From assembly GCF_017163935.1 (NCBI RefSeq), contig NZ_JABVZR010000002.1:806001-870000 (forward strand): 64,000 nucleotides of DNA, read 5' to 3'. Source of the stretch: Novosphingobium terrae. Its GTDB lineage: Bacteria > Pseudomonadota > Alphaproteobacteria > Sphingomonadales > Sphingomonadaceae. The notes under the pieces are model-generated. The model was not told where the DNA came from and ran no database searches. It saw nothing but the letters and a program-made list of their open reading frames with translations. Position 1 is the first letter of the stretch, and the number at the start of each line of letters is the position of its first letter. Shown here piece by piece: positions 9,541 through 18,706 of this stretch. Both the position numbers and the translations under genes were made by a program.

Positions 9541-10094
9541 GGGTCAGCCCTGCCTGCGCGGCGATGCCCGCTGGTCATGCTGCGCAGTACGCCATCGCGG
9601 CGGATCAGGCCGTGGAACAGTGCGGCGCTCAGATGCAGCAGCACCAAAGCGAAGAACAGCAGCGCGATTACCGTGTGGGCCCAGCGCAACAGCGCGTAGA
9701 TCTGCAGATCATGCGGCAGGATCGGTGGCAGCACCAGGCCGCTCACCACCACTGGGTATCCACCCGCCGACAGCATCGCCCAACCGATCAGCGGCATGCC
9801 CACCATGCTGGCATAGAGCAGCACATGCGAAGCCTTGGCCACCAGCTTCTGTGCGGGAGCCAGGTCTTCCGGCAAGGGCGGTGCCCCCGTGGCCAGCCGC
9901 AACGGCAGGCGGATCAGCACCAGCACGAGAATGGCAATCCCCACCGGTCGGTGCAGCGCCAGCAGTGCCGGATAGAGCGGACCGGCGGTCGAAACCATGC
10001 CCACGCCGATAAACATCATCGCCAGCACCATCAGCGCCATCAGCCAATGGAGCAGTCGCAGCAGCGGATGGAAATCCTGAGGGTTGCGGCTCAT
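9537..10094 (-). CDS. Cytochrome b561-family protein
   Basis: A 185-residue four-helix membrane protein of the bacterial cytochrome b561 (CybB/YodB) family. Candidate haem-ligand histidines sit in LLHWLMA (His16), LALHRPVG (~48), KASHVLLY (~90), RWAHTV (~138) and VLLHLSAALFH. Such proteins pass electrons from the quinone pool to or from a periplasmic partner. The gene overlaps the catalase-type gene upstream by ATGA, and its own stop overlaps the LysR start. The likely partner is the membrane-anchored peroxidase encoded just upstream, with b561 supplying reducing power; this is inferred from gene order. Confidence 0.88.
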   Translation of the reverse strand: MSRNPQDFHPLLRLLHWLMALMVLAMMFIGVGMVSTAGPLYPALLALHRPVGIAILVLVLIRLPLRLATGAPPLPEDLAPAQKLVAKASHVLLYASMVGMPLIGWAMLSAGGYPVVVSGLVLPPILPHDLQIYALLRWAHTVIALLFFALVLLHLSAALFHGLIRRDGVLRSMTSGHRRAGRADP

Positions 10095-11167
10095 TGGCCT
10101 TTCTCCTTGGCCAGATCCTGCCCGGCGGCGCTGGGATGGACGCCCTCCCCGGCCCTACGGTTGAAGGAGGAGGAATAGGTCTTGGACCGCGCCCCCAGCA
10201 GCGGATCATCCGACAGGCTGATGCCGGGCGGCAGGATGGTGGGATCAAAGTTGAGATCGCGGCAGGCGCCGTTCTCTTCCGGCTGCACGCTGGTGAGCGT
10301 CAGAACACCGGCATCCACGGTGCGGTGGGCGCCGGTCCAGGCGACAGTGGCCTTGTCCGTCACATCGCCCGGATTGGCGACCACCAGCTTCAGATGCCAG
10401 CGCGATGGCCCCTTGGCCGTGCGCGCGATCATCTCCTGAAACAGGGCATCGCGTGGCAAGGCGTCGAGATGCTTCTTGTCCAACCCGCTCAAAGGCGCTT
10501 CAGGGTCGAACTGCCAGCGCACGAAGCGGGTGGTGCCTGCCGCATCGGTGAAGCGGAAAGCGCTGATGCTGTAATAGGTCGCATTGGCGAAGCTGTCAGG
10601 CAGGATCGCTGCGGCGATATAGGTCTGGAACGCCTTGACCTCGGGATGCTGCGCCAGAAACGGCTTCATCGCGGCAGGGTCCGGCTTGCCGGTTTTGGGA
10701 TCGGGCTTCGTCGCGCGCTGCAGCGCGATGAAGGAGGCGACATCGGCAACGGGGAAGATCGGCGTGTGATCCATCGCCATGCGCCATTCATGCCCGTCCG
10801 GCGTGCGAAGGCGCAAGGCCATCGCATGGAAGACATTGCGCCCATCGCCCGCCAGCGGATTGCCGCCCGCCAGCGAGAAACGCCCGATCACGGGATAGGT
10901 CCCTGCGCGCAGGGCCGAGGCCCTCGACAAGGCTGTTCCGTTTCCATTGGCCTCGAAGGAGCCGCTGAAACACAGGCCCTTGGCATGGGCACGGCGATAG
11001 CCGGGATGCAGGCCGCCATTGTCCTCCAGCGCTGCCGTCACATCGCCGCCGTTGATGCGGTGCGGGCCGATCAGCCCCCCGGCCCACGCCAGGCCAAGCG
11101 GAAGTGCCAGGGCGACAGCGCCAATCACGGCCAGCGCGCCAAAGGACATGGGTTTGGTGGGGGGCAT
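10091..11167 (-). CDS. Membrane-anchored catalase-family peroxidase (SrpA-like)
   Basis: A 358-residue protein with an N-terminal hydrophobic helix (residues ~8-30, probably an uncleaved anchor) and a compact catalase-type haem domain. RRAHAKGLCFSG (His61) matches the distal His region of minimal catalases such as SrpA. FSLAGGNP, NVFHAMALRLRTPDG and ARSKTYSSSFNRRAGEG fit the same subfamily. At ~330 residues of domain it is far shorter than true catalases, and this subfamily tends to act as an organic or hydrogen peroxide peroxidase. It should face the periplasm and take electrons from the b561 protein encoded next. It is the first gene of the operon, facing divergently from wrbA. Confidence 0.85.
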   Translation of the reverse strand: MPPTKPMSFGALAVIGAVALALPLGLAWAGGLIGPHRINGGDVTAALEDNGGLHPGYRRAHAKGLCFSGSFEANGNGTALSRASALRAGTYPVIGRFSLAGGNPLAGDGRNVFHAMALRLRTPDGHEWRMAMDHTPIFPVADVASFIALQRATKPDPKTGKPDPAAMKPFLAQHPEVKAFQTYIAAAILPDSFANATYYSISAFRFTDAAGTTRFVRWQFDPEAPLSGLDKKHLDALPRDALFQEMIARTAKGPSRWHLKLVVANPGDVTDKATVAWTGAHRTVDAGVLTLTSVQPEENGACRDLNFDPTILPPGISLSDDPLLGARSKTYSSSFNRRAGEGVHPSAAGQDLAKEKGQ

Positions 11168-11435
11168 GGGTTCTATCCTGTCAACTGCATCTTCCTGACG
11201 AATGACGACCGGCCAAGCGTCCGTCCATTATACGTCGAGATGTTGCTGCAGGATGCGAGAGACGCACAATTTTCCTGGCTTTTCAATCACGTCTTACGAC
11301 AAACGGGCCCTGCTTGAACCGCCTTCGTTGCCCACCCTCATCCTCAGGTATGAGACCGCCATACGGCCGACCGATTTCATGCGCCCGAGGCGGCTGTCAT
11401 GACCTTGTCCGCATCCCCCATGTCGGAGAAGACTG

Positions 11436-12035
11436 ATGAGCAAAGTCCTGGTTCTCTATTATTCCAGCTACGGCCATATCGAAACCATGGCCCATGCCAT
11501 TGCCGAGGGCGCCCGCGCCGCCGGTGCCAGCGTCGATGTGAAGCGCGTGCCCGAAACGGTGCCCGATGCCATCGCCCAATCGGCGCATTTCAAGCTGGAT
11601 CAGGCGGCGCCCGTGGCCACCGTCGCCGAGCTGGCCGATTATGACGCGATCGTCATCGGCACGGGCACCCGTTTTGGCCGCATGTCGAGCCAGATGGCCG
11701 CCTTCCTCGATCAAGCCGGTGGCCTCTGGATGCGCGGCGCGCTAAACGGCAAGGTGGGCGCGGCCTTCACCTCGACCGGTTCGCAGCATGGCGGACAGGA
11801 GGTGACACTCTTCTCGATCATCACCAATTTGCTGCATTTCGGCATGACCATCGTCGGCCTGCCCTACAGCCATCAGGGGCAGATGAGCGTCGATGAGATC
11901 GTGGGCGGATCACCCTATGGCGCCACCACGGTCGCCGGGCCTGACGGTTCGCGCCAGCCCACGGCGATCGATCTGGAAGGCGCTCGCCATCAGGGCGAAC
12001 TGGTCGCCAGAGTTGCGAACAAGATTTTCGGCTGA
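11436..12035 (+). CDS. wrbA: NAD(P)H:quinone oxidoreductase, WrbA type
   Basis: A 199-residue flavodoxin-like enzyme that reduces quinones by two electrons using NAD(P)H and FMN, limiting radical formation. The FMN phosphate loop is [12 protein letters not shown] near the N-terminus; [25 protein letters not shown] and [10 protein letters not shown] are WrbA hallmarks. Length is normal for the family. GGAG lies just before the ATG. It is divergent from the peroxidase/b561 operon across a 268-base gap, so both sides may share redox-stress control. Confidence 0.95.
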   Translation: MSKVLVLYYSSYGHIETMAHAIAEGARAAGASVDVKRVPETVPDAIAQSAHFKLDQAAPVATVAELADYDAIVIGTGTRFGRMSSQMAAFLDQAGGLWMRGALNGKVGAAFTSTGSQHGGQEVTLFSIITNLLHFGMTIVGLPYSHQGQMSVDEIVGGSPYGATTVAGPDGSRQPTAIDLEGARHQGELVARVANKIFG

Positions 12036-12186
12036 CGCTGATCATCTGACTGCCATGTCGGAAGGCGGCACATCTAGCCCGCCAGACTTGCCCATCCTGC
12101 GCCGGAGCGTTGCCGAGTTCCTCCCCCGCTCTATCCTCCGGCGCATCTTTTCTTTCGCGCCGGGCTGGATTGGTCAGACTTCCAAA

Positions 12187-12226
12187 GCCACAAAACCGGC
12201 CCGGACAATGTCCGGACCGGCTTTGC
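12187..12226. terminator. Hairpin terminator between wrbA and a small convergent gene
   Basis: CCGGACA and TGTCCGG form the tip of a hairpin, extended by CCGG/CCGG and flanked by AAAGCC and GGCTTTG. It lies between two converging genes and can serve both. Confidence 0.65.
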
Positions 12227-12274
12227 TGTATGGCTGCGCCTTCAGGTTACCGCCAAAACGGCGACCTCATCGGC

Positions 12275-12535
12275 CTATCGCCGTCCGTTGCCTTGCAGCC
12301 CCTGCACATTGAGCGACTTGTTTTGCTCGGCTTCAATGGCGGCCCATTCCGCTTTCGTATGGCAAATACGCTTGGCCACGATCGAGCTTGTGTCATCGTC
12401 AAGCCGGCAGGTCCGCTTTTCCTTGACGGGAGCCGCGGTCGCCGCGGCGTCCGATGCCGCAGGCTTGGCATCCTGCGCCTGCACCGCAGGGCCCATTATC
12501 AAAAGGGACGCAGCGACGATCAATCCAGATTTCAT
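12275..12535 (-). CDS. Small secreted protein of unknown function
   Basis: An 86-residue protein with a clear signal peptide (hydrophobic core, cleavage near AQA at ~21), an Ala/Lys-rich linker, and a short conserved-looking core CRLDDDTSSIVAKRICHTKAEW with two Cys that could form a disulfide. Small proteins with this Cys-spaced core occur in sphingomonads, to my memory, but have no known role. It is followed by the hairpin at 12187-12226. Confidence 0.65.
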   Translation of the reverse strand: MKSGLIVAASLLIMGPAVQAQDAKPAASDAAATAAPVKEKRTCRLDDDTSSIVAKRICHTKAEWAAIEAEQNKSLNVQGLQGNGRR

Positions 12536-12807
12536 TCAGCCTACTCCTGAATACACCCGATAAGGGTAACGACCTCAAGGATCGCAAAGGGGGGGGAAAT
12601 AAAAGAAAATGCGCCAGGATTTTTGTGACATCTGCCGCCCGCACCCAAATTCATGGCGTGCAGATCTGTCTCGCCACAGCTATCCCGCTGCGAAGAGAGC
12701 ATAGTTGCTTCCGCAGCCGAGTATATCGGTGTAAACGTCTGCTTTACGCCCTTTTATCCATGCTCCGATCGGACACTGTGGAGCATGCGGGCGCGCCCGG
12801 CTGTTCG

Positions 12808-15624
12808 TCAGCGGATCTTGAACTCTATCTCTTCAGCCAGACGCCTGATGTCCGACATGCCCGGCAGATCCTCATCGGCCGGGGCGGAAGCAAGGGTGGA
12901 TCGCAGAACCGTCAAAGCCTCGTCATAGCGGCCGTGAGAGCATTCGAGCCGGGCCAGATCCATCACAGCGGGAATCTCGAAAGCCAAAGTCCGGTTTGCA
13001 CGCGCCACCGCGATGGACTGCCGATAGAGAGCGGCCGCCATGTCCTCTTCTTGCGGCTTTCCCAAGGCAAGAGTGCCCCGCACGCGATGCACCTGCGCGG
13101 CGATGAAGGGATCACGGTCGCTCGTTCTGCGCGCCCAGGCATCGGCCAGCGCCGCCAGCGCGCCCTCCTCGTCGCCCAGCCGCCCCCGAACCTCCGCCAG
13201 AATCGTCAGGAAAATGCCGTCCAGCGAGGCCGAAGGCACGCTGGCCGCAAAATACTGCTCAAGCAGGTCTCTTGCATCGGCATAGCGCCCCTCAAGATAG
13301 GCCAGCCCGCCACGATAGGCGCTGGCGGTGATCGCCCAGAGCGCGAACTCACGCGCATGAGCCTCAAGCAGCGCGAGATAATGGCGCAATCTCTCCCGAT
13401 CACCGCAAAGAATGGCCGAACTGCAGCCACCGAAGCACAGCACCTGAAACCGGTTCTGCGGCGAACCATTCTGCTCGGTGAGGCGCAAGGCCTCCTCGAT
13501 CAGCGCCGTGCCACGACGTGCATGGCCCTGTATCCAGATCAATCCGCCCAGCTCGAAGAGGGCCAATGATCCCACATCCAGCCCCAGACGAATGCTGATC
13601 GGATCGGGCAGCGCAGGTGGCGGGCTGGCAAGGGTCGCTTCGAAACAGGCCATCGCCTGCTCCCAGTCCCCGGTCTGAACCTGCGCAATCGCCACAGCCA
13701 CACTCGCGAAACCGAGCAAGGCATGATTGCCGGACATCTTCGCGCGGTCATGATAGGCGCGGGCAAAGCGGAGCGCCTCACCGCCCCTATGCCGGATCAG
13801 ATTGAAATAGACGCCGTGGAACAGGTTGCGCATTTCCAGAATATCGTCGCCGATCTGGCTTGCGCTCTGCACGGCGGCCCCAACCAGCTCGATCAGCCGG
13901 TCATCCGCCGTGTTGTAAAGAACGCTGTAAGCCCGGCCCGTCAACACGGATGCCGCGAGAGGACCGTCCTGCGGCGCGGCGCCAAGCGCCTCTTCCGCCC
14001 GCCGCATCCAGCGGGCATGTTCATCATAGAGCCCGAGCGCCAGCCACAGGCTCTCGGCCGCCAGCGTCAGTTCGATCCCCAGAAGGCTTGCCTGACTGTC
14101 AGCGAAGATCCGCTCCAGAGCCGCATGGACATCGCGGGCAAAGGCGGCGGGGGCGTTATCCTCGCGCAGGACCGAAAGGATATTGGGCTCCCATGCCCGC
14201 AGCGTTTCCAGCACATATCGGGCATGCCTGCGCGAGAGGTCCGATCGCTCCTCCAGATCGGTCAGGCGACCTTCGGCAAAATACCGTGTCGTCTCCAGAA
14301 GCCGATACTGGGCCCCGCCCGAAAGAATTCGACTGGATAGCAGGGATTTTTGCGCCAGAGCGGCAATCGCCCTTGTCGCGGTCGCATTATCGATCTCACC
14401 ATAGGCGATCACCTTCTGCGCTGCTGTCAGCGAGAAATCCCCGGCGAAGATGCTCAGGCGGCGCAAGGCCAGCGCCTCGATCTCCCCCAGCATATCGTAG
14501 CTCCAGGTGATCGTGGCATCGAGCGTGCGATGCCGTGCCGGACCGCCACGCCGCGCGGGGGCAAGGCCAGAGATGCGCTCATCCAGGCTTTGCCGGATCT
14601 GCTGCAGCGCCAGCGTGCCCGACAGGCTGGCCGCCAGTTCGATGGCGAGCGGAATGCCATCGAGACGCCGGCAAATGTCGGCGATCAACGCCACATCGCC
14701 CCTGTCGGCAAGCAGGCCGGCAAGCGGGCCAGCGCCAGCCGATGCCGCCGCGCGCATAAAAAGCGCAAAGCCGCCGAAGCCCATCGCCTGATCGAGCGGG
14801 CAGTCTGACTCAGGCACCGCCAGCCCATCGGCATGGAGAACGAACTCTCCGGGCAGCCGCAAGGCCTCGCGGCTGGTGGCCAGCACGCTGACGCCGGGCG
14901 CATTGGCGAGAATGGCCTCGGCAAGATGCGCCACCGGCTCGATCATGCGCTCGCAGCAATCCAGCACCATCAACACGCGGCGGGTGCGCAGACAGGCGAG
15001 GATATCGGCCTGACAATGGCTCTGAACCGGGCGCTGCAAGGCCGCCGCGACGGCGGCAAGCACATCGCCCTCCTCGACCGCTGCCCCCAGATCGACAAAG
15101 CAGATGCCATCGAGGAAATCGGGATCGACCCTGCGTGCGACCTCAAGCGCCAGGGTCGTCTTGCCAATGCCCCCGGGGCCGACGATCGACACCAGCCGAT
15201 GCGAAGCAAGCCCCTGTTCCAGAGCGGAGATATCACGTTCGCGACCGATCGGTGACGTCAGATTGGCAGGCGCGTAAAAGCGCTCCGTAATCTGGGCGGG
15301 GCGGGAAAGCGGCGCGAGCCGGACATCGCCCTGAAAGCTGTATCCCAGCGACTGCTCTGTCACGATGTCCTTGCCGGAGGGGCCCAGCAGGCGACGGATG
15401 TTGCCGATCTGCACCCGCAGATTGGCCGCATCGACACTGATGCCGGGCCATGCCCGCTCGAACAGTTCCGATTTGGTGACGAGGCGTCCGGGGTTCTCGA
15501 CCAGCAGCGCCAGTATCGCAAAGGCGCGATGCCCGACGGGGACATGGGCATGCCCCTGCCACAGCATCTTGCGCTCAAGATCGAGGGTGAAGTCTCCGAA
15601 TGTGAATTCCGGTCCCTGCGGCAT
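12808..15624 (-). CDS. Winged-helix / NTPase / helical-repeat transcription regulator
   Basis: A 938-residue regulator. An OmpR-type winged helix covers about residues 5-100 (FTFGDFTLD...AFAILALLVENPGRLVTKSELFERAWPG). A P-loop NTPase of the NB-ARC/STAND type follows, with Walker A GPGGIGKTT near 150-157, a Walker B-like LMVLDCCE and the LATSREALRLPGE motif common to this group. The C-terminal half is TPR-like helical repeat. Proteins of this layout bind ATP, multimerise on a ligand and activate a nearby promoter. It is divergent from the secreted hydrolase at 15999-16976, its most likely target. The ATG at 15624 is chosen over a TTG at 15636. Confidence 0.85.
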   Translation of the reverse strand: MPQGPEFTFGDFTLDLERKMLWQGHAHVPVGHRAFAILALLVENPGRLVTKSELFERAWPGISVDAANLRVQIGNIRRLLGPSGKDIVTEQSLGYSFQGDVRLAPLSRPAQITERFYAPANLTSPIGRERDISALEQGLASHRLVSIVGPGGIGKTTLALEVARRVDPDFLDGICFVDLGAAVEEGDVLAAVAAALQRPVQSHCQADILACLRTRRVLMVLDCCERMIEPVAHLAEAILANAPGVSVLATSREALRLPGEFVLHADGLAVPESDCPLDQAMGFGGFALFMRAAASAGAGPLAGLLADRGDVALIADICRRLDGIPLAIELAASLSGTLALQQIRQSLDERISGLAPARRGGPARHRTLDATITWSYDMLGEIEALALRRLSIFAGDFSLTAAQKVIAYGEIDNATATRAIAALAQKSLLSSRILSGGAQYRLLETTRYFAEGRLTDLEERSDLSRRHARYVLETLRAWEPNILSVLREDNAPAAFARDVHAALERIFADSQASLLGIELTLAAESLWLALGLYDEHARWMRRAEEALGAAPQDGPLAASVLTGRAYSVLYNTADDRLIELVGAAVQSASQIGDDILEMRNLFHGVYFNLIRHRGGEALRFARAYHDRAKMSGNHALLGFASVAVAIAQVQTGDWEQAMACFEATLASPPPALPDPISIRLGLDVGSLALFELGGLIWIQGHARRGTALIEEALRLTEQNGSPQNRFQVLCFGGCSSAILCGDRERLRHYLALLEAHAREFALWAITASAYRGGLAYLEGRYADARDLLEQYFAASVPSASLDGIFLTILAEVRGRLGDEEGALAALADAWARRTSDRDPFIAAQVHRVRGTLALGKPQEEDMAAALYRQSIAVARANRTLAFEIPAVMDLARLECSHGRYDEALTVLRSTLASAPADEDLPGMSDIRRLAEEIEFKIR

Positions 15625-15998
15625 GCCCCCTGTCAAACCTTCCGGATGACGGAACGACTGCCCGGCGATGTGGAGCAGAAGCTGGCATCCAGGGCTGGAT
15701 CACGGGCGGAAAGGGGCAGCATGGTGTCCACAAGGCTGAAGAAGACGTGATCTCTACCATGCCGCCCCTTCCCTTGCCCATTCCCCCGATCGAGGGAGTG
15801 AGAACACCCTCCTTCGGACATCGCCGCAGGGAGCGCAGTCGCACTGAAAACAGCCGCAAGCCAGCACGAGGGATGGTGATGCACAAACCTGCGTATAGTG
15901 TCCCGGCCTGCACAGTCGGGCTAGATTTCAGCGCATGGCAAGGGGCCCTGATGCGGTTGCCCCTTCCACCAGTCCAGCACACACAGACGGGAACGCGC
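15625..15998. promoter_or_regulatory. Divergent promoter region
   Basis: About 370 bases between the large regulator and the Tat-exported hydrolase. A purine-poor stretch at ~15758-15790 (CCGCCCCTTCCC...) and a GAGGGAGTGAG segment follow it. I see no convincing ORF or strong palindrome. It must carry both promoters and probably the regulator's binding site. Confidence 0.35.
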
Positions 15999-16976
15999 AT
16001 GTCACACTCAGCCTTCACCCTTTCACGGCGTCATGTCATCGTGAGCGGTGCGGTTGCTGCCACCGCGCCATGGCTTCCCACGGCAGCGCTCGCCAAGGCC
16101 TCATCCCACCCCACACCTCACGGAGATACGATCATGAGCAGCGGTTTTGTGAAAACTCAGGACGGCACCGAAATCTTCTACAAGGACTGGGGCCCCAGGG
16201 ACGCCCAGCCCATCGTCTTCCATCACGGCTGGCCGCTCAGCTCGGACGATTGGGACACGCAGATGCTGTTCTTCCTCGGCCATGGCTACCGGGTGGTGGC
16301 GCATGATCGCCGTGGTCATGGCCGCTCCACGCAGGTCGATACCGGCCATGACATGGATCACTACGCCGCCGATGCCGCAGCGGTGGCCGAGCATCTCGAC
16401 CTGCGCAATGCCGTCCATATCGGCCATTCGACCGGTGGTGGCGAGGTGGCCCGCTATGTCGCGAAGCATGGCCAGCCGCAGGGCCGCGTGGCCAAGGCGG
16501 TGCTGGTCAGCGCCGTGCCGCCGCTGATGCTCAAGACGCCCGCCAATCCCGGCGGCACCCCGCTGGAGGTCTTCGACGGCTTCCGCGCCGCTCTGGCCGC
16601 GAACCGCGCCGAATTCTTCCACGCCGTGGCCGCAGGGCCCTTCTATGGCTTCAACCGCCCGGGCGCGAAGGTCTCCCAGCCGGTGATCGACAATTGGTGG
16701 CGGCAGGGCATGATGGGCAGCGTCCTGGCCCATTATCAGGGCATCAAGGCCTTTTCCGAAACCGACCAGACCGAGGATCTCAAGGCCATCGGCGTGCCAA
16801 CCTTGGTGATGCAGGGCGATGACGATCAGGTCGTGCCCTATACCGATGCGGCGCTGCTGCAGATCAAGCTGCTGAAGAATGGCACCTCGAAGATCTACAA
16901 GGGCTTTTCCCATGGCATGCTGACCGTGAATGCCGAGACGATCAATCCCGATCTGCTCGCTTTCGTGAAGGCCTGA
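15999..16976 (+). CDS. Tat-exported alpha/beta hydrolase of the non-haem haloperoxidase/esterase family
   Basis: A 325-residue protein. Residues 1-32 are a twin-arginine signal (LSRRHVIVSGA ... ALA). The mature part is an alpha/beta hydrolase with the nucleophile Ser144 in GHSTGG, an acid in MQGDDDQVV (Asp274-276) and His305 in FSHGM. FHHGWPLSSDDWD and HDRRGHGRS are typical of the cofactor-free haloperoxidase/arylesterase group, which hydrolyse esters and may show perhydrolase activity. An internal ATG (MSSGFVKTQDG) would give the usual cytoplasmic form, so the Tat leader is an addition to the normal family length. Divergent from the large winged-helix regulator. Confidence 0.9.
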   Translation: MSHSAFTLSRRHVIVSGAVAATAPWLPTAALAKASSHPTPHGDTIMSSGFVKTQDGTEIFYKDWGPRDAQPIVFHHGWPLSSDDWDTQMLFFLGHGYRVVAHDRRGHGRSTQVDTGHDMDHYAADAAAVAEHLDLRNAVHIGHSTGGGEVARYVAKHGQPQGRVAKAVLVSAVPPLMLKTPANPGGTPLEVFDGFRAALAANRAEFFHAVAAGPFYGFNRPGAKVSQPVIDNWWRQGMMGSVLAHYQGIKAFSETDQTEDLKAIGVPTLVMQGDDDQVVPYTDAALLQIKLLKNGTSKIYKGFSHGMLTVNAETINPDLLAFVKA

Positions 16977-16978
16977 CC

Positions 16979-16996
16979 TCGCCCGGAAACGGGCGA
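16979..16996 (+). terminator. GAAA-loop hairpin after the hydrolase gene
   Basis: CGCCCG and CGGGCG arms close a GAAA tetraloop immediately after the stop codon. There is no T-run, so it may terminate or only stabilise the mRNA end. Confidence 0.5.
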
Positions 16997-17138
16997 CAAC
17001 ACGGGGTGCGGGGCAGGATGACGTGCTGCAAGGCACGGCGATTGCCCCGCAGCCACAGATACCATGCATGGCCAGCCCGTCGCGAGCACTGGCAAGCCAT
17101 CCATCCAGCCGACGATGTCAAAAACAGGGGCAACGAAG

Positions 17139-18038
17139 ATGCGCGCCGAATTGCTGGGAACAGCATGGAACCGCCAGAGCCGGATCATCCTTGGCAACAA
17201 GGGCGTTCTGCGCCCCGGCCCCTGGATGGTGCTGCGCAGCCTGCTGTGGATGATCGCCCTGTTGATCGTAACAGGCGCGATCCTTTCCCTGCAGTCGCTC
17301 GTCACCTCTCTGATCCCGCATGCCACCGTGACCGTCGCTATGGCCTTTATCTGCACCGGGCTGGGCTTTACCGCCTATATCGCCCTCGTGCGTCAGGGAG
17401 AAAAACGCTGGCCCGTCGAACTGTCCACGGTCGGCTTCCTGCGCGAGTATCTGGCCGGTTTCCTGACCGGTGGCCTGATCATCGCCATGACGATAGGCTT
17501 CCTCTGGCTTGCTGGCGGCTATGAGATCAAGCCGGGGCGCTGGACAGACTGGCCCCATGACCTTCGCGAGGCAATCGGCACCGGCCTGCTGGAAGAACTG
17601 CTGGCGCGCCTGATCATCTTCCGCCTGCTCTCGCGTGCTTTCGGCATGGCAGCCGGGCTGCTGCTTTCGGCCGCAGCCTTTGGCGCAGCACATCTCTCCA
17701 ATCCGCACGCCACGCCGCTGGCTGCTTTGGCCATCGCCGTGGAAGCCGGACTGCTTTTCGCCGGTTTCTATATGCTGACAGGCCGCATCTGGATGTCGGC
17801 CGGCATTCACGCCGGCTGGAACCTGATGCTGGGCGGAATTTTCGGGGCACGCGTTTCGGGCATGGCCAGTGACGGCAGTCTGCTGGTCAGCCTGCCCAGG
17901 CACGGATCGATCGATGCCCTGACGGGAGGAGGCTTCGGACCGGAAGCCTCGCTTCCGGCTGTCATCCTCGGCTTGGGCGCCTTTGCACTCATTGTCCGAT
18001 TTCTGCCGAAATGCAGGCAGCCCCCAAAAAGCGATTAA
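17139..18038 (+). CDS. CPBP-family intramembrane metalloprotease
   Basis: A ~299-residue multi-pass membrane protein with the three CPBP (Abi/Rce1) motifs: EELLARLIIFR (Glu152-Glu153), FGAAH (His185) and GIHAGWN (His224, Asn228). These form the metal site of glutamic-type intramembrane proteases related to Rce1. Substrates of bacterial members are mostly unknown. The ATG at 17139 has AGGGG upstream and is preferred; starts at 17064 or 17115 would add a tail without features. It stands alone between the hydrolase and the FecI gene, and its target is not evident. Confidence 0.85.
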   Translation: MRAELLGTAWNRQSRIILGNKGVLRPGPWMVLRSLLWMIALLIVTGAILSLQSLVTSLIPHATVTVAMAFICTGLGFTAYIALVRQGEKRWPVELSTVGFLREYLAGFLTGGLIIAMTIGFLWLAGGYEIKPGRWTDWPHDLREAIGTGLLEELLARLIIFRLLSRAFGMAAGLLLSAAAFGAAHLSNPHATPLAALAIAVEAGLLFAGFYMLTGRIWMSAGIHAGWNLMLGGIFGARVSGMASDGSLLVSLPRHGSIDALTGGGFGPEASLPAVILGLGAFALIVRFLPKCRQPPKSD

Positions 18039-18112
18039 CCAGTTCAAGCGCCGCCATCTTGCGATTCACTCTCAACTCAGGCTAACCGGAGCGGCTCCAT
18101 CTGGACCTGCCG

Positions 18113-18619
18113 GTGACAACCAACGCAACTGCCCTTTCCCGCCTGCTCATCGCCGAGCGCCAGATGCTGCTGCGCGCGGTCCGGCGGATCGTGGGCAGCG
18201 AGCCTGCGGCCGAGGATGTCGCACAAAGCCTGTGGCTCAAGATCCAGCGGATCGATGACGAACCGCCCATTCGCAACCAGCGCGGCTTTCTCTATCGCCT
18301 CGCCCGCAATCTGGCGCTGGACCAGATGCGTGGCGAGAAGGTTCGCGGGGCACTCTTCCTCGCAACCGATACGCCGCCCGATGTTGCCGCCGACGCGCCC
18401 TCCGCGCTGGCCACATTGCTGGGGCAGGAAGACCTCGCCCGCGTCGATGCCGCGATCGAAACCCTGCCGCCGCGCTGCCGCCAGGCGCTCTATCTGCGCC
18501 GGATCGAGCAATTGCCTGCCCATGAGGTGGCCCAGCGCATGGGCGTCAGCCGCCAGATGGTCGCGCGCTATATCGCGCAGGCCATGGAGCATCTGATGGA
18601 TGACCCCGATGATGATTGA
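18113..18619 (+). CDS. FecI-type ECF sigma factor
   Basis: A 168-residue ECF sigma factor with sigma region 2 (AAEDVAQSLWLKIQRID, NQRGFLYRLARNLALDQMR) and region 4 (LPPRCRQALYLRRIEQLPAHEVAQRMGVSRQMVARYIAQAM). The start is GTG. It leads a FecI-FecR-receptor-PepSY cluster; with FecR at 18707 it should switch on the siderophore receptor at 19774 when the receptor binds ligand. This is the standard FecI/FecR/FpvA logic, inferred from order. Confidence 0.9.
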   Translation: MTTNATALSRLLIAERQMLLRAVRRIVGSEPAAEDVAQSLWLKIQRIDDEPPIRNQRGFLYRLARNLALDQMRGEKVRGALFLATDTPPDVAADAPSALATLLGQEDLARVDAAIETLPPRCRQALYLRRIEQLPAHEVAQRMGVSRQMVARYIAQAMEHLMDDPDDD

Positions 18620-18706
18620 TCGCAACCCCGCGGTTTCCATGGGCGCGCCGGAAACGTCTTACCTTTCAGCAGCGGTGCTCTACCGCCTCCGGCCGGACTT
18701 GCCTGC

